A stretch of 64,000 bases of DNA from Rhizobium sp. PDO1-076. GTDB taxonomy: Bacteria; Pseudomonadota; Alphaproteobacteria; Rhizobiales; Rhizobiaceae. Shown here piece after piece: positions 38,570 through 46,379 of the stretch (the first letter of the stretch is position 1; every line of letters begins with the position of its first letter). Both the position numbers and the translations under genes were made by a program. Below the pieces are notes generated by a model that saw only the letters and a program-made list of their open reading frames with translations, ran no database searches and had not been told where the DNA came from. Location: NCBI RefSeq assembly GCF_000247475.1, contig NZ_AHZC01000033.1:1-64000 (forward strand). The letters run 5' to 3'.

Positions 38570-40612
38570 ATGACAGCAAGCAAGGACCCGCTTCTTCAGC
38601 CGTATCGGTTGAAGCATCTCACGCTGAAGAACCGTATCATGTCGACTGCCCACGAGCCGGCCTATTCGGAAGCCGGCATGCCGACGGAGCGCTACAGGCT
38701 CTATCATGTGGAGAAGGCCAAGGGCGGCATTGCGCTGACCATGACGGCCGGATCGGCCAGCGTCAGTCGCGACAGCCCGCCGGCTTTCGGCAACCTGCTC
38801 GCCTACAAGGACGAGATCGTCCCGCATCTGAAGCGGCTTGCCGACGACTGTCACGAGCACGGTTGCGCCGTGATGATCCAGCTGACCCATCTCGGCCGCC
38901 GCACCAACTGGAACAAGGGTGACTGGCTGCCGGTGCTGGCGCCATCAGCGATAAGAGAGCCGGCCCACAGGCATTTCCCCAAGGAAATCGAGGACTGGGA
39001 TATCGAGCGCATCGTCGCCGATTATGCCAGTGCGGCCGAGCGCATGCAGGCCGCCGGTCTTGATGGCATCGAGTTCGAAGCCTATGGCCACCTGATGGAC
39101 AGCTTCTGGTCACCGGCGACCAACCGGCGCGACGACGCGTTCGGTGGCAGTCTGGAAAACCGCATGCGCTTCTCCGATATAGTGACCGAGGCGGTCCGCA
39201 AGGCCGTCGGCCCCGATTTCATCGTCGGCATCCGCATGGTCGCGGACGAGGACTGGGACAAAGGGCTGTCAAGGGAAGAGGGGATCGAGATCGCCCGCCG
39301 CTTTGCCCTCTCCGGCAAGGTCGATTTCCTCAACATCATCCGTGGTCATATCGAACATGATGCTGCCCTCAACAACGTCATTCCGATCCAGGGCATGGCG
39401 GCATCGCCGCATCTGGATTTCGCCGGGGAAGTGAGGGCGGCGACGAAATTTCCGGTCTTCCATGCTGCCCGCATCGCCGATGTCGCAACGGCCCGCCATG
39501 CGATCGCCGAGGGCAAGCTCGACATGGTCGGCATGACCCGCGCCCATATCGCCGATCCTCATATCGTCAGAAAGATCATCGCGGGGCGCGAGGCTGAGAT
39601 CAGGCCTTGCGTCGGCGCCACCTACTGTCTCGACAGGATCTACGAAGGGGGCGAGGCGCTCTGTATTCACAATGCGGCGACCAGCCGCGAGGCATTGATC
39701 CCGCACGAGCTTCCGAAGGCCGGCATGACCCGCAAGGCTGTCGTCGTCGGCGCCGGACCGGCAGGCCTGGAGGCGGCCCGCGTACTGGCCGAGCGCGGCC
39801 ATGCCGTCGAGGTGCTGGAGGCGATGGGCGAGCCCGGCGGGCAGGTCAATCTGCTGGTCCGCAATCCGCGCCGCAAGGAGATGGTCGGCATCGTCGATTG
39901 GCGTCTGGCGGAACTTGAACGGCTCGGCGTGCCGATCCACTACAACACCTATGCCTCTGTTGAGGATGTGCTGGAACGCAGCCCCGACCTCGTCGTAATC
40001 GCAACCGGCGGCATCGGCCAGTCGCCGGAGCTTGAGGCAGGCGACGATCTCGTGGTGTCGAGCTGGGATATTCTCGCCGGTACAACCAGACCCGAGGCCT
40101 CGGTCCTGCTGTTCGACGACAACGGTGGCCATCCGGGCATGAGCGCTGCCGAGGTGATCGCCAATGCCGGCGCCGAGCTGGAACTGGTGTCGCCCGAGCG
40201 TTTCTTCGCCCCCGAAATGGGTGGCATGAACCATGTGCCCTATGCCAAGGCTTTCGCCGAGAAAAATGTGCGCGTGACGATCAATACGCGCCTGTTCGCG
40301 GTCCGCCGCGATGGAAACGGCCTCGTCGCTACGCTCGGGTCGGACTTTTCCGATGCCCGCACGGAGCGCCGCGTGGCCCAGGTCGTGGTCGAGCACGGAA
40401 CGATGGCCAATGCCGATCTTTATCTCGAATTGAAGCCGCTCTCGCGCAACAGGGGCGCGGTCGATTATGGCGAACTCATTGCACGCCGCGCGCCGCTGCC
40501 GCAAATCGATCAAGCGGCGGCATTCGATGTCATCCGCATCGGCGATGCGATCGAGAGCCGCAACATTCACGCAGCGGTCTACGATGCCTTGCGCTACTGC
40601 AGCCTGTTGTAG
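38570..40612 (+). CDS. TMADH/dimethylglycine-dehydrogenase-like flavin oxidoreductase
   Basis: A 680-residue enzyme of the trimethylamine dehydrogenase/2,4-dienoyl-CoA reductase group. The N-terminal old-yellow-enzyme barrel (about 10-340) binds FMN. An iron-sulfur segment follows, then a Rossmann domain with GAGPAG at 394-399 for ADP/NAD. The usual four cysteines of the 4Fe-4S motif (C-x2-C-x2-C-x11/12-C) read C347, A350, C353 and C365, so the second ligand is missing. Probable function: oxidative N-demethylation of a methylated amino acid or amine, acting after the MttB-like protein of the same operon. DgcA-like dimethylglycine demethylases are the closest guess. Confidence 0.88.
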   Translation: MTASKDPLLQPYRLKHLTLKNRIMSTAHEPAYSEAGMPTERYRLYHVEKAKGGIALTMTAGSASVSRDSPPAFGNLLAYKDEIVPHLKRLADDCHEHGCAVMIQLTHLGRRTNWNKGDWLPVLAPSAIREPAHRHFPKEIEDWDIERIVADYASAAERMQAAGLDGIEFEAYGHLMDSFWSPATNRRDDAFGGSLENRMRFSDIVTEAVRKAVGPDFIVGIRMVADEDWDKGLSREEGIEIARRFALSGKVDFLNIIRGHIEHDAALNNVIPIQGMAASPHLDFAGEVRAATKFPVFHAARIADVATARHAIAEGKLDMVGMTRAHIADPHIVRKIIAGREAEIRPCVGATYCLDRIYEGGEALCIHNAATSREALIPHELPKAGMTRKAVVVGAGPAGLEAARVLAERGHAVEVLEAMGEPGGQVNLLVRNPRRKEMVGIVDWRLAELERLGVPIHYNTYASVEDVLERSPDLVVIATGGIGQSPELEAGDDLVVSSWDILAGTTRPEASVLLFDDNGGHPGMSAAEVIANAGAELELVSPERFFAPEMGGMNHVPYAKAFAEKNVRVTINTRLFAVRRDGNGLVATLGSDFSDARTERRVAQVVVEHGTMANADLYLELKPLSRNRGAVDYGELIARRAPLPQIDQAAAFDVIRIGDAIESRNIHAAVYDALRYCSLL

Positions 40613-40616
40613 GGAC

Positions 40617-40645
40617 AAAGAAAAGGCGGCGCTGGAAGCGCCGCC
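40617..40645 (-). terminator. terminator of the PRC-barrel gene
   Basis: GGCGGCGC (40625-40632) pairs with GCGCCGCC (40638-40645). On the minus strand the stem is followed by TTTTCTTT. It may also stop plus-strand transcripts from the flavoprotein gene, though without a T run on that side. Confidence 0.75.
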
Positions 40646-40678
40646 CGTTGAAACGTCAACACGTCCCTCGTTCCGGAA

Positions 40679-41296
40679 TTAGTTCTTCGTCGACGAGGTA
40701 GTTGTGTTGTCGGCCGGCATGGTTGCCGGAGCCGTTGCGCTTGCATCTGCGGCCTGATCGTCAAGCGTCTTGAATTCAGGCGCATTACGCAGGCTTTCCG
40801 CAGTCTCCGTGGTGGTCAGGCGTACGTCGCCTTCGGCACCGTTTTCACCGGCTTCGCGGGTCAGCGTGATCTTGCTGAACGGTACGGCCACGTTCTTTTC
40901 ACCGATGCCCAGGAAGCCGCCGACGCCAACAACGGCTGCGACGATGCCGCCATCCTTTTCGACCAGGAGATCGTTGATGTCACCGATGCTCTGGTTGTCG
41001 CCGGTGTAGATCGCCTGACCCATGAAGTCGTTGGCGCTCATCTGCGATTCGCTCTGGGCGGTGAGGTAGCTGTCGCTGGCGGCAGCGCCTGTGGTGGTCT
41101 GGGCCGTGGTGCCCATCGTGCTGCTGGCATCGGTACCAGTGGTCGCATCAGGAACTGCCGGGGTGGCAGCTGGCGCGCCCGTCGTGCTTTCGGTGCCGGC
41201 TGCAGGCGCAGTGGCGTCCTGTGCAACGGCGAAAGGTGCGATGGCTGTGGAACCCAGCAGCAGGGCTGCGGCGAATGTTTTAAAGGACTTGTTCAT
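40679..41296 (-). CDS. PRC-barrel domain envelope protein
   Basis: A 205-residue exported protein. A Sec signal peptide of about 26 residues (cleavage near AVAQD) is followed by an Ala/Thr/Pro-rich linker of about 55 residues. A PRC-barrel domain then starts near residue 85 (ANDFMGQAIYTGDNQSIGDINDLL), with GIVAAVVGVGGFLGIGEKNVAVPF. A threonine- and alanine-rich tail ends the protein. PRC-barrel proteins of this type are abundant in Rhizobiales periplasm, sometimes stress-induced, and their function is not settled. It stands alone between terminators. Confidence 0.87.
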   Translation of the reverse strand: MNKSFKTFAAALLLGSTAIAPFAVAQDATAPAAGTESTTGAPAATPAVPDATTGTDASSTMGTTAQTTTGAAASDSYLTAQSESQMSANDFMGQAIYTGDNQSIGDINDLLVEKDGGIVAAVVGVGGFLGIGEKNVAVPFSKITLTREAGENGAEGDVRLTTTETAESLRNAPEFKTLDDQAADASATAPATMPADNTTTSSTKN

Positions 41297-41512
41297 GATG
41301 GACTACCTTTCCTCTGAGATCGTCTTTCGACTGACGCCACCGTCCCGTTCGGGTTATTCAGGTTGCGTCGGTTCGAGAGGAAAATGCCTGGCAGGCCCTA
41401 TCGTTCCCATTTTTTCACCGGTTTATTTTTGCCGGATCAAGGGAACATTCAGGACGCTGGTTGGTTTGCGGCGCCCCGCAGAAGGCGCCGCAAGTCATTG
41501 TAACACTTGAAG

Positions 41513-42394
41513 TCAGAGCTTGAAGCGCGGTTCCGCACGCCCCTGGACGGCAATGCCGAGCTCGAAGGTCGCACCCGCCAACGGGTCGGTTTTCAACGCC
41601 TCGGCCGACAGTCCCTCGAAGCAGGACGTGACCGCGAGGCGATCGAATTTCGCACCGAAAAACGCCGGGCAGGTAACGCGGCGCGCCGGCATTTCATAGC
41701 GCGCGATCTGGCGGCCATCCGGCGCATAGCGGTCGACGGCGCCGCCGTCCCAGTTCGCGTTCCAGATCGTCCCTTCGGCATCCACCACCGATCCGTCGAT
41801 GACGCCCGTCGTGCGTGCCGACTGGTCGATCAGAACGCTCGGCTCCCCGGTCGGCAGGCCTGTCGCCGGATCGACGCTGACGCGCATCAGATGGTTGACC
41901 TTGGAATCGTTGAAATAGCCGATCGTCCCGTCCGGCGAGAAGCAGATCGAGTTCGGGATGCTGACGGCGTTGAAGAGTTTGGTCACGGTCGTGCCGGCCA
42001 CGTGATAGATGGAGCCGGCGCCGGTTTCGGCCGTTCGGCTCATCGTGCCGATCCACAGCGCGCCACTGGGATGCATGCGCCCGTCATTCGAGCGGTTCTC
42101 CGCCTTGCCGGGTTCGATCTCGACATAGGGGCGCAGCGTACCCGATACTGCGTCACGCAGGAAAAGCCCCTTGTCGGATGCGAGCAGGTGCTGCTTGTCG
42201 TCAACGACAGCAAATACGCTGCCGAGGAACGGCAACTCGTGCTTGGTGAAGTTTCCAGACGCAATATGGAGCTGGCAAAGGGTCTTGCCGAGAATGTCGA
42301 ACCACCAGAGGCAATCGGTCAGCGCATCATAGCTTGGGCCTTCGCCCAATTCTAGCCGCTCTTCCGTGAGAACTTTACCTGTGAATGGTACCAT
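41513..42394 (-). CDS. SMP-30/gluconolactonase family protein
   Basis: A six-bladed beta-propeller lactonase of about 293 residues. Family motifs are LGEGPSYDALTDCLWWFDI near the N-terminus (metal-binding Glu), SICFSPDGTIGYFNDS, and GSVVDAEGTIWNANWDGGAV. It probably hydrolyses a sugar-acid lactone in the cytoplasm; the substrate is unknown. The start is taken as ATG 42394. GTG 42403, just after GGAGAGTAGA, is a good alternative that adds three residues. It is divergent from the LuxR-type gene. Confidence 0.9.
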   Translation of the reverse strand: MVPFTGKVLTEERLELGEGPSYDALTDCLWWFDILGKTLCQLHIASGNFTKHELPFLGSVFAVVDDKQHLLASDKGLFLRDAVSGTLRPYVEIEPGKAENRSNDGRMHPSGALWIGTMSRTAETGAGSIYHVAGTTVTKLFNAVSIPNSICFSPDGTIGYFNDSKVNHLMRVSVDPATGLPTGEPSVLIDQSARTTGVIDGSVVDAEGTIWNANWDGGAVDRYAPDGRQIARYEMPARRVTCPAFFGAKFDRLAVTSCFEGLSAEALKTDPLAGATFELGIAVQGRAEPRFKL

Positions 42395-42778
42395 TGAAAT
42401 CACTCTACTCTCCTGCATTGGCCGCCGCGACCTTTGCCGCTGCACCCCTTTGTTTGACAGGGGTTTACGGTAAAATAAAGAGGTTGCTGGACGCGGAGTG
42501 GTTTACAAGTCTATTGTGTGACAACTTGGGGAACGGATTCGTTGGTGCTGGATATCAGACCCGACATGAGGTCGCGTTCTCGATAAATCCCGCGATCGCG
42601 TACCAGACAAAAAACCTGAAAAGATGGTTTCGTGTGGCGTTGTTTGGGATTCGGAGTTGATGACATTTTGCCGCGCCAATGGTTGTAAGACAGACTGGCA
42701 CTGCCATGGATTGGGAATACCGCCTTGGAAAATGTGGATCGTCATGATGGCCGAACATATCGTGCAGAAAATGATGCC
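42395..42778. other. divergent intergenic region between the SMP-30 and LuxR-type genes
   Basis: About 380 bp. A TTGACA hexamer lies near 42456 on the plus strand, with AT-rich sequence after it but no good -10 at normal spacing. A 16-codon ORF (42732-42782) overlaps the LuxR-type start as ATGA, but it lacks a good ribosome site and is not called as a gene. Confidence 0.4.
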
Positions 42779-43516
42779 ATGACCACGAACGATACCCCCG
42801 ACTCCAGTCGTATCGAGGCGCTGGTGATCGAGGTGAAAAGCTTCAAGACACAGTTCGACGTGTTTCGCTTCATGAAGCGGGCAACCGAGCAATACGGTTC
42901 GCGTGCGTTCATGGTGCTGAACATGCCAGGTGCGACTTCGCTGGATCTGTCCAGCAGTTCGATCATCACCAACTGGCCCTCCGACCTGCTGTCCGAATTC
43001 GATCAGGGGGCTCTTCTGTCCGGAAGCCCGGTCTTGGCCGTCCTGCGCCGTGCCTCCATCCCCTTTACCTACGATATCGATGAGGTCGCAGCACTGCGCG
43101 ATCCGCGCAGTGCCGAGCTTTCAAAGACGCTGTTTCATCGCTTTCGCATGAACCGCGGCGCCTATTTCCCGGTGCATGATGCGACCGGCGCGCGCGGAGC
43201 CGTATCGTTCAGCGGCGAGCGCAAGCCGTTCACAGTGCGTGAGATGATGGAACTGAGCTATCTGTCTGCCCACGTTTTCAACCGGTTGGCGGAAATCCGG
43301 GACATGGACAGCCGCAACAGCGACATGCTGACCGAGCGCGAACTGGATTGCCTCAACTGGACGGCAGCCGGCAAGACCAGCGTCGAGATCGCCGAAATCC
43401 TGACATTGTCCGAGCACACCATCAATCACTACCTGAACCGCGCCACCAAGAAGCTCGACGCCGTCAACCGCACGCAGGCGGTCGCCAAGGCGCTTCGTCT
43501 CGGCTTGATCAAGTAA
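42779..43516 (+). CDS. LuxR-family regulator, orphan (solo) with autoinducer-binding-like domain
   Basis: 245 residues. The N-terminal part (about 10-165) aligns with the acyl-homoserine-lactone binding domain, and the C-terminal part (about 180-243) is a GerE helix-turn-helix (LTERELDCLNWTAAGKTSVEIAEIL). In the ligand region NWPSDLLSEFDQGALLSGSP, residues that in TraR/LuxR contact the lactone appear replaced: the Asp of the usual DP pair is Ser, and the Trp and Tyr positions are Leu and Phe. No luxI-type synthase is nearby. It may sense another ligand. The start is uncertain; ATG 42779 gives a typical length. Confidence 0.87.
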   Translation: MTTNDTPDSSRIEALVIEVKSFKTQFDVFRFMKRATEQYGSRAFMVLNMPGATSLDLSSSSIITNWPSDLLSEFDQGALLSGSPVLAVLRRASIPFTYDIDEVAALRDPRSAELSKTLFHRFRMNRGAYFPVHDATGARGAVSFSGERKPFTVREMMELSYLSAHVFNRLAEIRDMDSRNSDMLTERELDCLNWTAAGKTSVEIAEILTLSEHTINHYLNRATKKLDAVNRTQAVAKALRLGLIK

Positions 43517-43568
43517 GTCCTATCTCTGGTGCTTTTTTGTGCGGCAAGCAGCGCGGCCGCCTAGATTG

Positions 43569-43604
43569 GCGGCAGGCGGATCCCTCGTAAGGGGTTTCTG
43601 CCGC
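43569..43604. other. large hairpin upstream of the sigma-54 promoter
   Basis: GCGGCAG (43569-43575) pairs with CTGCCGC (43598-43604), with an inner CCCT/AGGG pair (43582-43585 and 43590-43593). It lies about 45-80 bp upstream of the sigma-54 promoter, where an enhancer-binding protein could act, but it matches no known enhancer motif. Confidence 0.35.
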
Positions 43605-43646
43605 AAAAACGGCTCGAAAAAGCCGATTCGCCTGCAATTTCCGGTC

Positions 43647-43662
43647 TGGCACGCTTCCTGCT
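43647..43662 (+). promoter_or_regulatory. sigma-54 (RpoN) promoter
   Basis: TGGCACGCTTCCTGCT matches the -24/-12 consensus TGGCACG-N4-TTGCW with one mismatch. The invariant GG (43648-43649) and GC (43660-43661) have the exact 12-bp phasing required. The expected transcription start is near 43673. No gene of normal size starts directly behind it; a probable small RNA does. Confidence 0.75.
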
Positions 43663-43672
43663 TCCTGAATGT

Positions 43673-43770
43673 CAGTCCAGAGGGGACGCTGCATGGCACC
43701 CAGCCAAGGGTGCTGCAAGGACAAGCCGCCGCGGTGAACATCGGTTCCTGCTGGCGGCTTTCCTGTTTTA
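43673..43770 (+). ncRNA. candidate sigma-54-dependent small RNA
   Basis: From the predicted start near 43673, about 97 bases run to a terminator-like hairpin: AAGCCGCC (43723-43730) pairs with GGCGGCTT (43753-43760). An inner GAAC/GTTC stem extends it, and TCCTGTTTT follows. A second hairpin GCACCC/GGGTGC lies at 43696-43713. The RNA also contains a 14-codon ORF with a good ribosome site, so it could be a small mRNA, a dual-function RNA or a leader. mrp downstream appears to have its own promoter at 43894. Confidence 0.5.
43693..43737 (+). CDS. 14-residue ORF with tandem cysteines
   Basis: The ORF encodes MAPSQGCCKDKPPR. ATG 43693 has GAGGGG seven bases upstream, a strong ribosome site. The last codons form the left arm of the terminator-like hairpin, and the two adjacent Cys codons (43711-43716) complete the right arm of the preceding hairpin. 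Translation would therefore alter the fold of the RNA, as in attenuators. Either a true micropeptide or a cysteine-sensing leader; no homologue is known to me. Confidence 0.4.
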   Translation: MAPSQGCCKDKPPR

Positions 43771-43893
43771 ACAGCCGGCGTATTTCTCCAGTCGGCCTGT
43801 ATTTCGGGACCTGCCGAGTTTTTCGCGCAAGCCTGGCTTCACCCGCTTTATCCACTCCTGTCGCCGTGGGGCGTTTTGTCTCCGCATTTGCGG

Positions 43894-43922
43894 TTGGCGA
43901 AGCCGCTCGCCTCCATTATCTA
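43894..43922 (+). promoter_or_regulatory. sigma-70-type promoter candidate of mrp
   Basis: TTGGCG (43894-43899), a 17-bp spacer, then TATCTA (43917-43922), about 65 bp before the mrp start. Confidence 0.5.
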
Positions 43923-43986
43923 CGCTGTCACGACACTCTATGCTTTGACGCCAGAGCCTAGATAATCAGCCAGGAAAGAGGATGTC

Positions 43987-45153
43987 ATGACCGAGTTGAC
44001 CCGCGAGCAGGTTCTGGACGCACTTGGACGCGTCCGCGGTCCCGATCTCGATCGCAGCATCGTCGAGTTGAAGATGGTTTCGGATGTCTTCATTTCCGAT
44101 GGCAAGGTCTATTTTTCGATCACCGTGCCGGCCGAACAGGCCGAGGCGCTGGAACCCTTGCGCCAGGCGGCAGAACGCACGGTCAAGGCCATTCCGGGCG
44201 TCAAGTCGGTTTTGGCCAGCCTGACGGCAGAGCGCAAGCAGGGTTCGGCGCCATCATCCCGTCCGCAGCCGGCGGCGGCCCCAACCCAGGGCCAGGGCCA
44301 CAGTCATGGTCACGGCCATAGCCACGCTCAGCTGCAGCAGCCGCGTACCAAGGCCGGCGTGCCGGGCATCGATGCGATCATCGCCGTTGCCTCCGGCAAG
44401 GGCGGCGTCGGCAAGTCGACCACAGCGGTCAATCTGGCACTGGGTCTCAAGGCCAACGGATTGCGCGTCGGCATTCTCGACGCCGACGTCTATGGCCCGT
44501 CCATGCCGCGTCTGCTCGGCATTACGGGTCGTCCACAGCAGATCGAAAACCGCATCATCGTGCCCATGGAGAATTACGGTATCAAGGTCATGTCGATGGG
44601 TTTCCTCGTTGACGAAGGCACGGCGATGATCTGGCGTGGGCCGATGGTGCAATCGGCGCTGATGCAGATGTTGCGGGAAGTCGCCTGGGGTGACCTTGAT
44701 GTTCTGGTCGTCGACATGCCGCCGGGCACGGGCGATGCGCAGTTGACCATGGCCCAGCAGGTCCCGCTGTCCGGTGCCGTCATCGTTTCGACACCGCAGG
44801 ACCTTGCCCTGATCGATGCCCGCAAGGGGCTGAACATGTTCAACAAGGTCGAGGTTCCCGTACTCGGCATCGTCGAGAACATGAGCTATTTCATCGCGCC
44901 CGATACCGGCAATCGCTACGATATCTTCGGTCATGGCGGCGCCCGTGCCGAGGCCGAGAAGATCGGCGTGCCCTTCCTGGGCGAAGTGCCGCTGACGATC
45001 TCGATCCGCGAGACCTCGGATGCCGGAACACCGGTGGTCGTTTCCGATCCGGACGGGCCACAGGCTGCCGTCTATCGCCAGATCGCCGAAAAGGTTTGGA
45101 GCGAGGTCAAGGCCCATTCGGGTCGGACGGCGCCGGCCATCGTCTTCGAATAA
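43987..45153 (+). CDS. mrp: Mrp/ApbC-family P-loop ATPase, cysteine-free, His-rich linker
   Basis: 388 residues. An N-terminal MIP18/DUF59 domain (about 1-82) is joined by a linker (about 83-125) to an ATPase domain. The linker contains a histidine cluster GHSHGHGHSHAQ at about 104-115. The P-loop is VASGKGGVGKSTT (about 134-146), followed by DADVYGPSMPRLLG and DMPPGTGDAQL. In characterised Mrp/ApbC/NBP35 proteins a CxxC after ENMSYF binds an Fe-S cluster. Here that place reads ENMSYFIAPDTG, and the whole protein contains no cysteine. It is still probably an Fe-S or metal carrier by family, but cluster binding must differ or be absent. GGAAAGAGG precedes the ATG. Confidence 0.93.
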   Translation: MTELTREQVLDALGRVRGPDLDRSIVELKMVSDVFISDGKVYFSITVPAEQAEALEPLRQAAERTVKAIPGVKSVLASLTAERKQGSAPSSRPQPAAAPTQGQGHSHGHGHSHAQLQQPRTKAGVPGIDAIIAVASGKGGVGKSTTAVNLALGLKANGLRVGILDADVYGPSMPRLLGITGRPQQIENRIIVPMENYGIKVMSMGFLVDEGTAMIWRGPMVQSALMQMLREVAWGDLDVLVVDMPPGTGDAQLTMAQQVPLSGAVIVSTPQDLALIDARKGLNMFNKVEVPVLGIVENMSYFIAPDTGNRYDIFGHGGARAEAEKIGVPFLGEVPLTISIRETSDAGTPVVVSDPDGPQAAVYRQIAEKVWSEVKAHSGRTAPAIVFE

Positions 45154-45386
45154 TCGCACCCACGGGGACGCGTTCAGCGCGTCCGCCTGGTTCTGCAGGT
45201 GCCTGTTTTCGCTGGATTGTGAGCCGATCGCGGGCCTCTGTTGGCTGCGGTTAGGGCGCATTGCAATAAAGAGCAGTGTCTCCGGCACAATACTGCAGTG
45301 CAAAATTCGACTTGCCTTTTTCTAGCCATTTGTGTTTGGGTCCGGCCAATTTGCCGCTCGTTGGCAGCCATGAAGGTAACCTTGTC

Positions 45387-46364
45387 TTGATCCGGGCCTA
45401 TAGAACTGACGGCAGCGCAGAGGTGATCGGTCCCGATGACGCCACAGGTGATTTCGATGCGTCGATCATCTGGCTGGATCTGGTCTGCCCGACGAAGGAA
45501 GAAGAGCAGCAGGTCGAGAACCGGCTCGGAATTCCCCTGCCGACCCCTGAGGAATTGAAGGATATCGAACCTTCAAGCCGCCTCTATGTCGAGAATGGCG
45601 GGGTCTACATGACCGCCTCGCTGATCTACAAGGTCGAGACGGATCTGCCGCGGTTGACCGATGTGGCATTCATCCTGCATGGCAAGCGTCTCGTCACCAT
45701 CCGCTATGCCGAGCCGAAATCCTTCGCGCTCTTCAGCGCCAGCCTGCTGCGCGCCAGCGAAAAGTGCCAGACCGGGACCATCTTGCTCGGGCGCCTGCTC
45801 GAAACTGTGGTTGACCGGACGGCCGAAGTGCTGGAAATTCTGGCGACCCGCCTGGATGCACTGTCCGTTTCCGTCTTTGTCGATCGCAAGGCGGCCAGAC
45901 GCCGCCCGCCGCGCTTTCTGGAAGACAAGCTGCTCGATATCGCCAGCCACCACCAGCTGGTCAGCAAGACACGCGACAGTCTTATCTCGCTGTCGCGCCT
46001 GGTCACCTTCCTGCAGTCTCAGCAGGTTGTGCGGCACGAGGAGGAGGCGGTCGAGCTCTGTCTGGTCGTGGCGCGCGACGTCCAGTCGCTGGCCGAGCAT
46101 GCAGCTTTTGTCAGCAACAACATCACCTTCATGCTGGATGCTTCGCTCGGCCTGATCAATGTCGAACAGAATGCGATCATCAAGATCTTCTCGATTGCTT
46201 CGGTGGTCTTCCTGCCGCCGACCCTGGTTGCCTCGATATACGGCATGAATTTTCATGTCATGCCGGAACTGGACTGGAACTACGGCTACGCATTGGCGCT
46301 TGTTGGCATGTTGATCTCTGCCGTCATTCCGTTTCTTTTCTTCCGCTGGAAAGGCTGGCTCTGA
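45387..46364 (+). CDS. corA: CorA-family magnesium/divalent cation transporter
   Basis: An inner-membrane Mg2+ channel of about 325 residues. The large N-terminal cytoplasmic domain includes the long helix region (LLETVVDRTAEVLEILATRL). Two C-terminal membrane segments follow, with the pore signature YGMNF after the first (FSIASVVFLPPTLVASIYGMNF). The start is not certain: TTG 45387 with GAAGGTAA about 11 bases upstream gives family length, while a longer frame from 45276 would add an unlikely extension. It is followed after 15 bp by kup, so two cation transporters are probably co-transcribed. Confidence 0.93.
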   Translation: MIRAYRTDGSAEVIGPDDATGDFDASIIWLDLVCPTKEEEQQVENRLGIPLPTPEELKDIEPSSRLYVENGGVYMTASLIYKVETDLPRLTDVAFILHGKRLVTIRYAEPKSFALFSASLLRASEKCQTGTILLGRLLETVVDRTAEVLEILATRLDALSVSVFVDRKAARRRPPRFLEDKLLDIASHHQLVSKTRDSLISLSRLVTFLQSQQVVRHEEEAVELCLVVARDVQSLAEHAAFVSNNITFMLDASLGLINVEQNAIIKIFSIASVVFLPPTLVASIYGMNFHVMPELDWNYGYALALVGMLISAVIPFLFFRWKGWL

Positions 46365-46379
46365 AGAGCCTGACATCTT

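Noticed and set aside
42732-42782. 16-codon ORF overlapping the LuxR-type start as ATGA
   Set aside because: No convincing ribosome site (only GGA two bases from the ATG), so coupling is possible but not supported as a gene.
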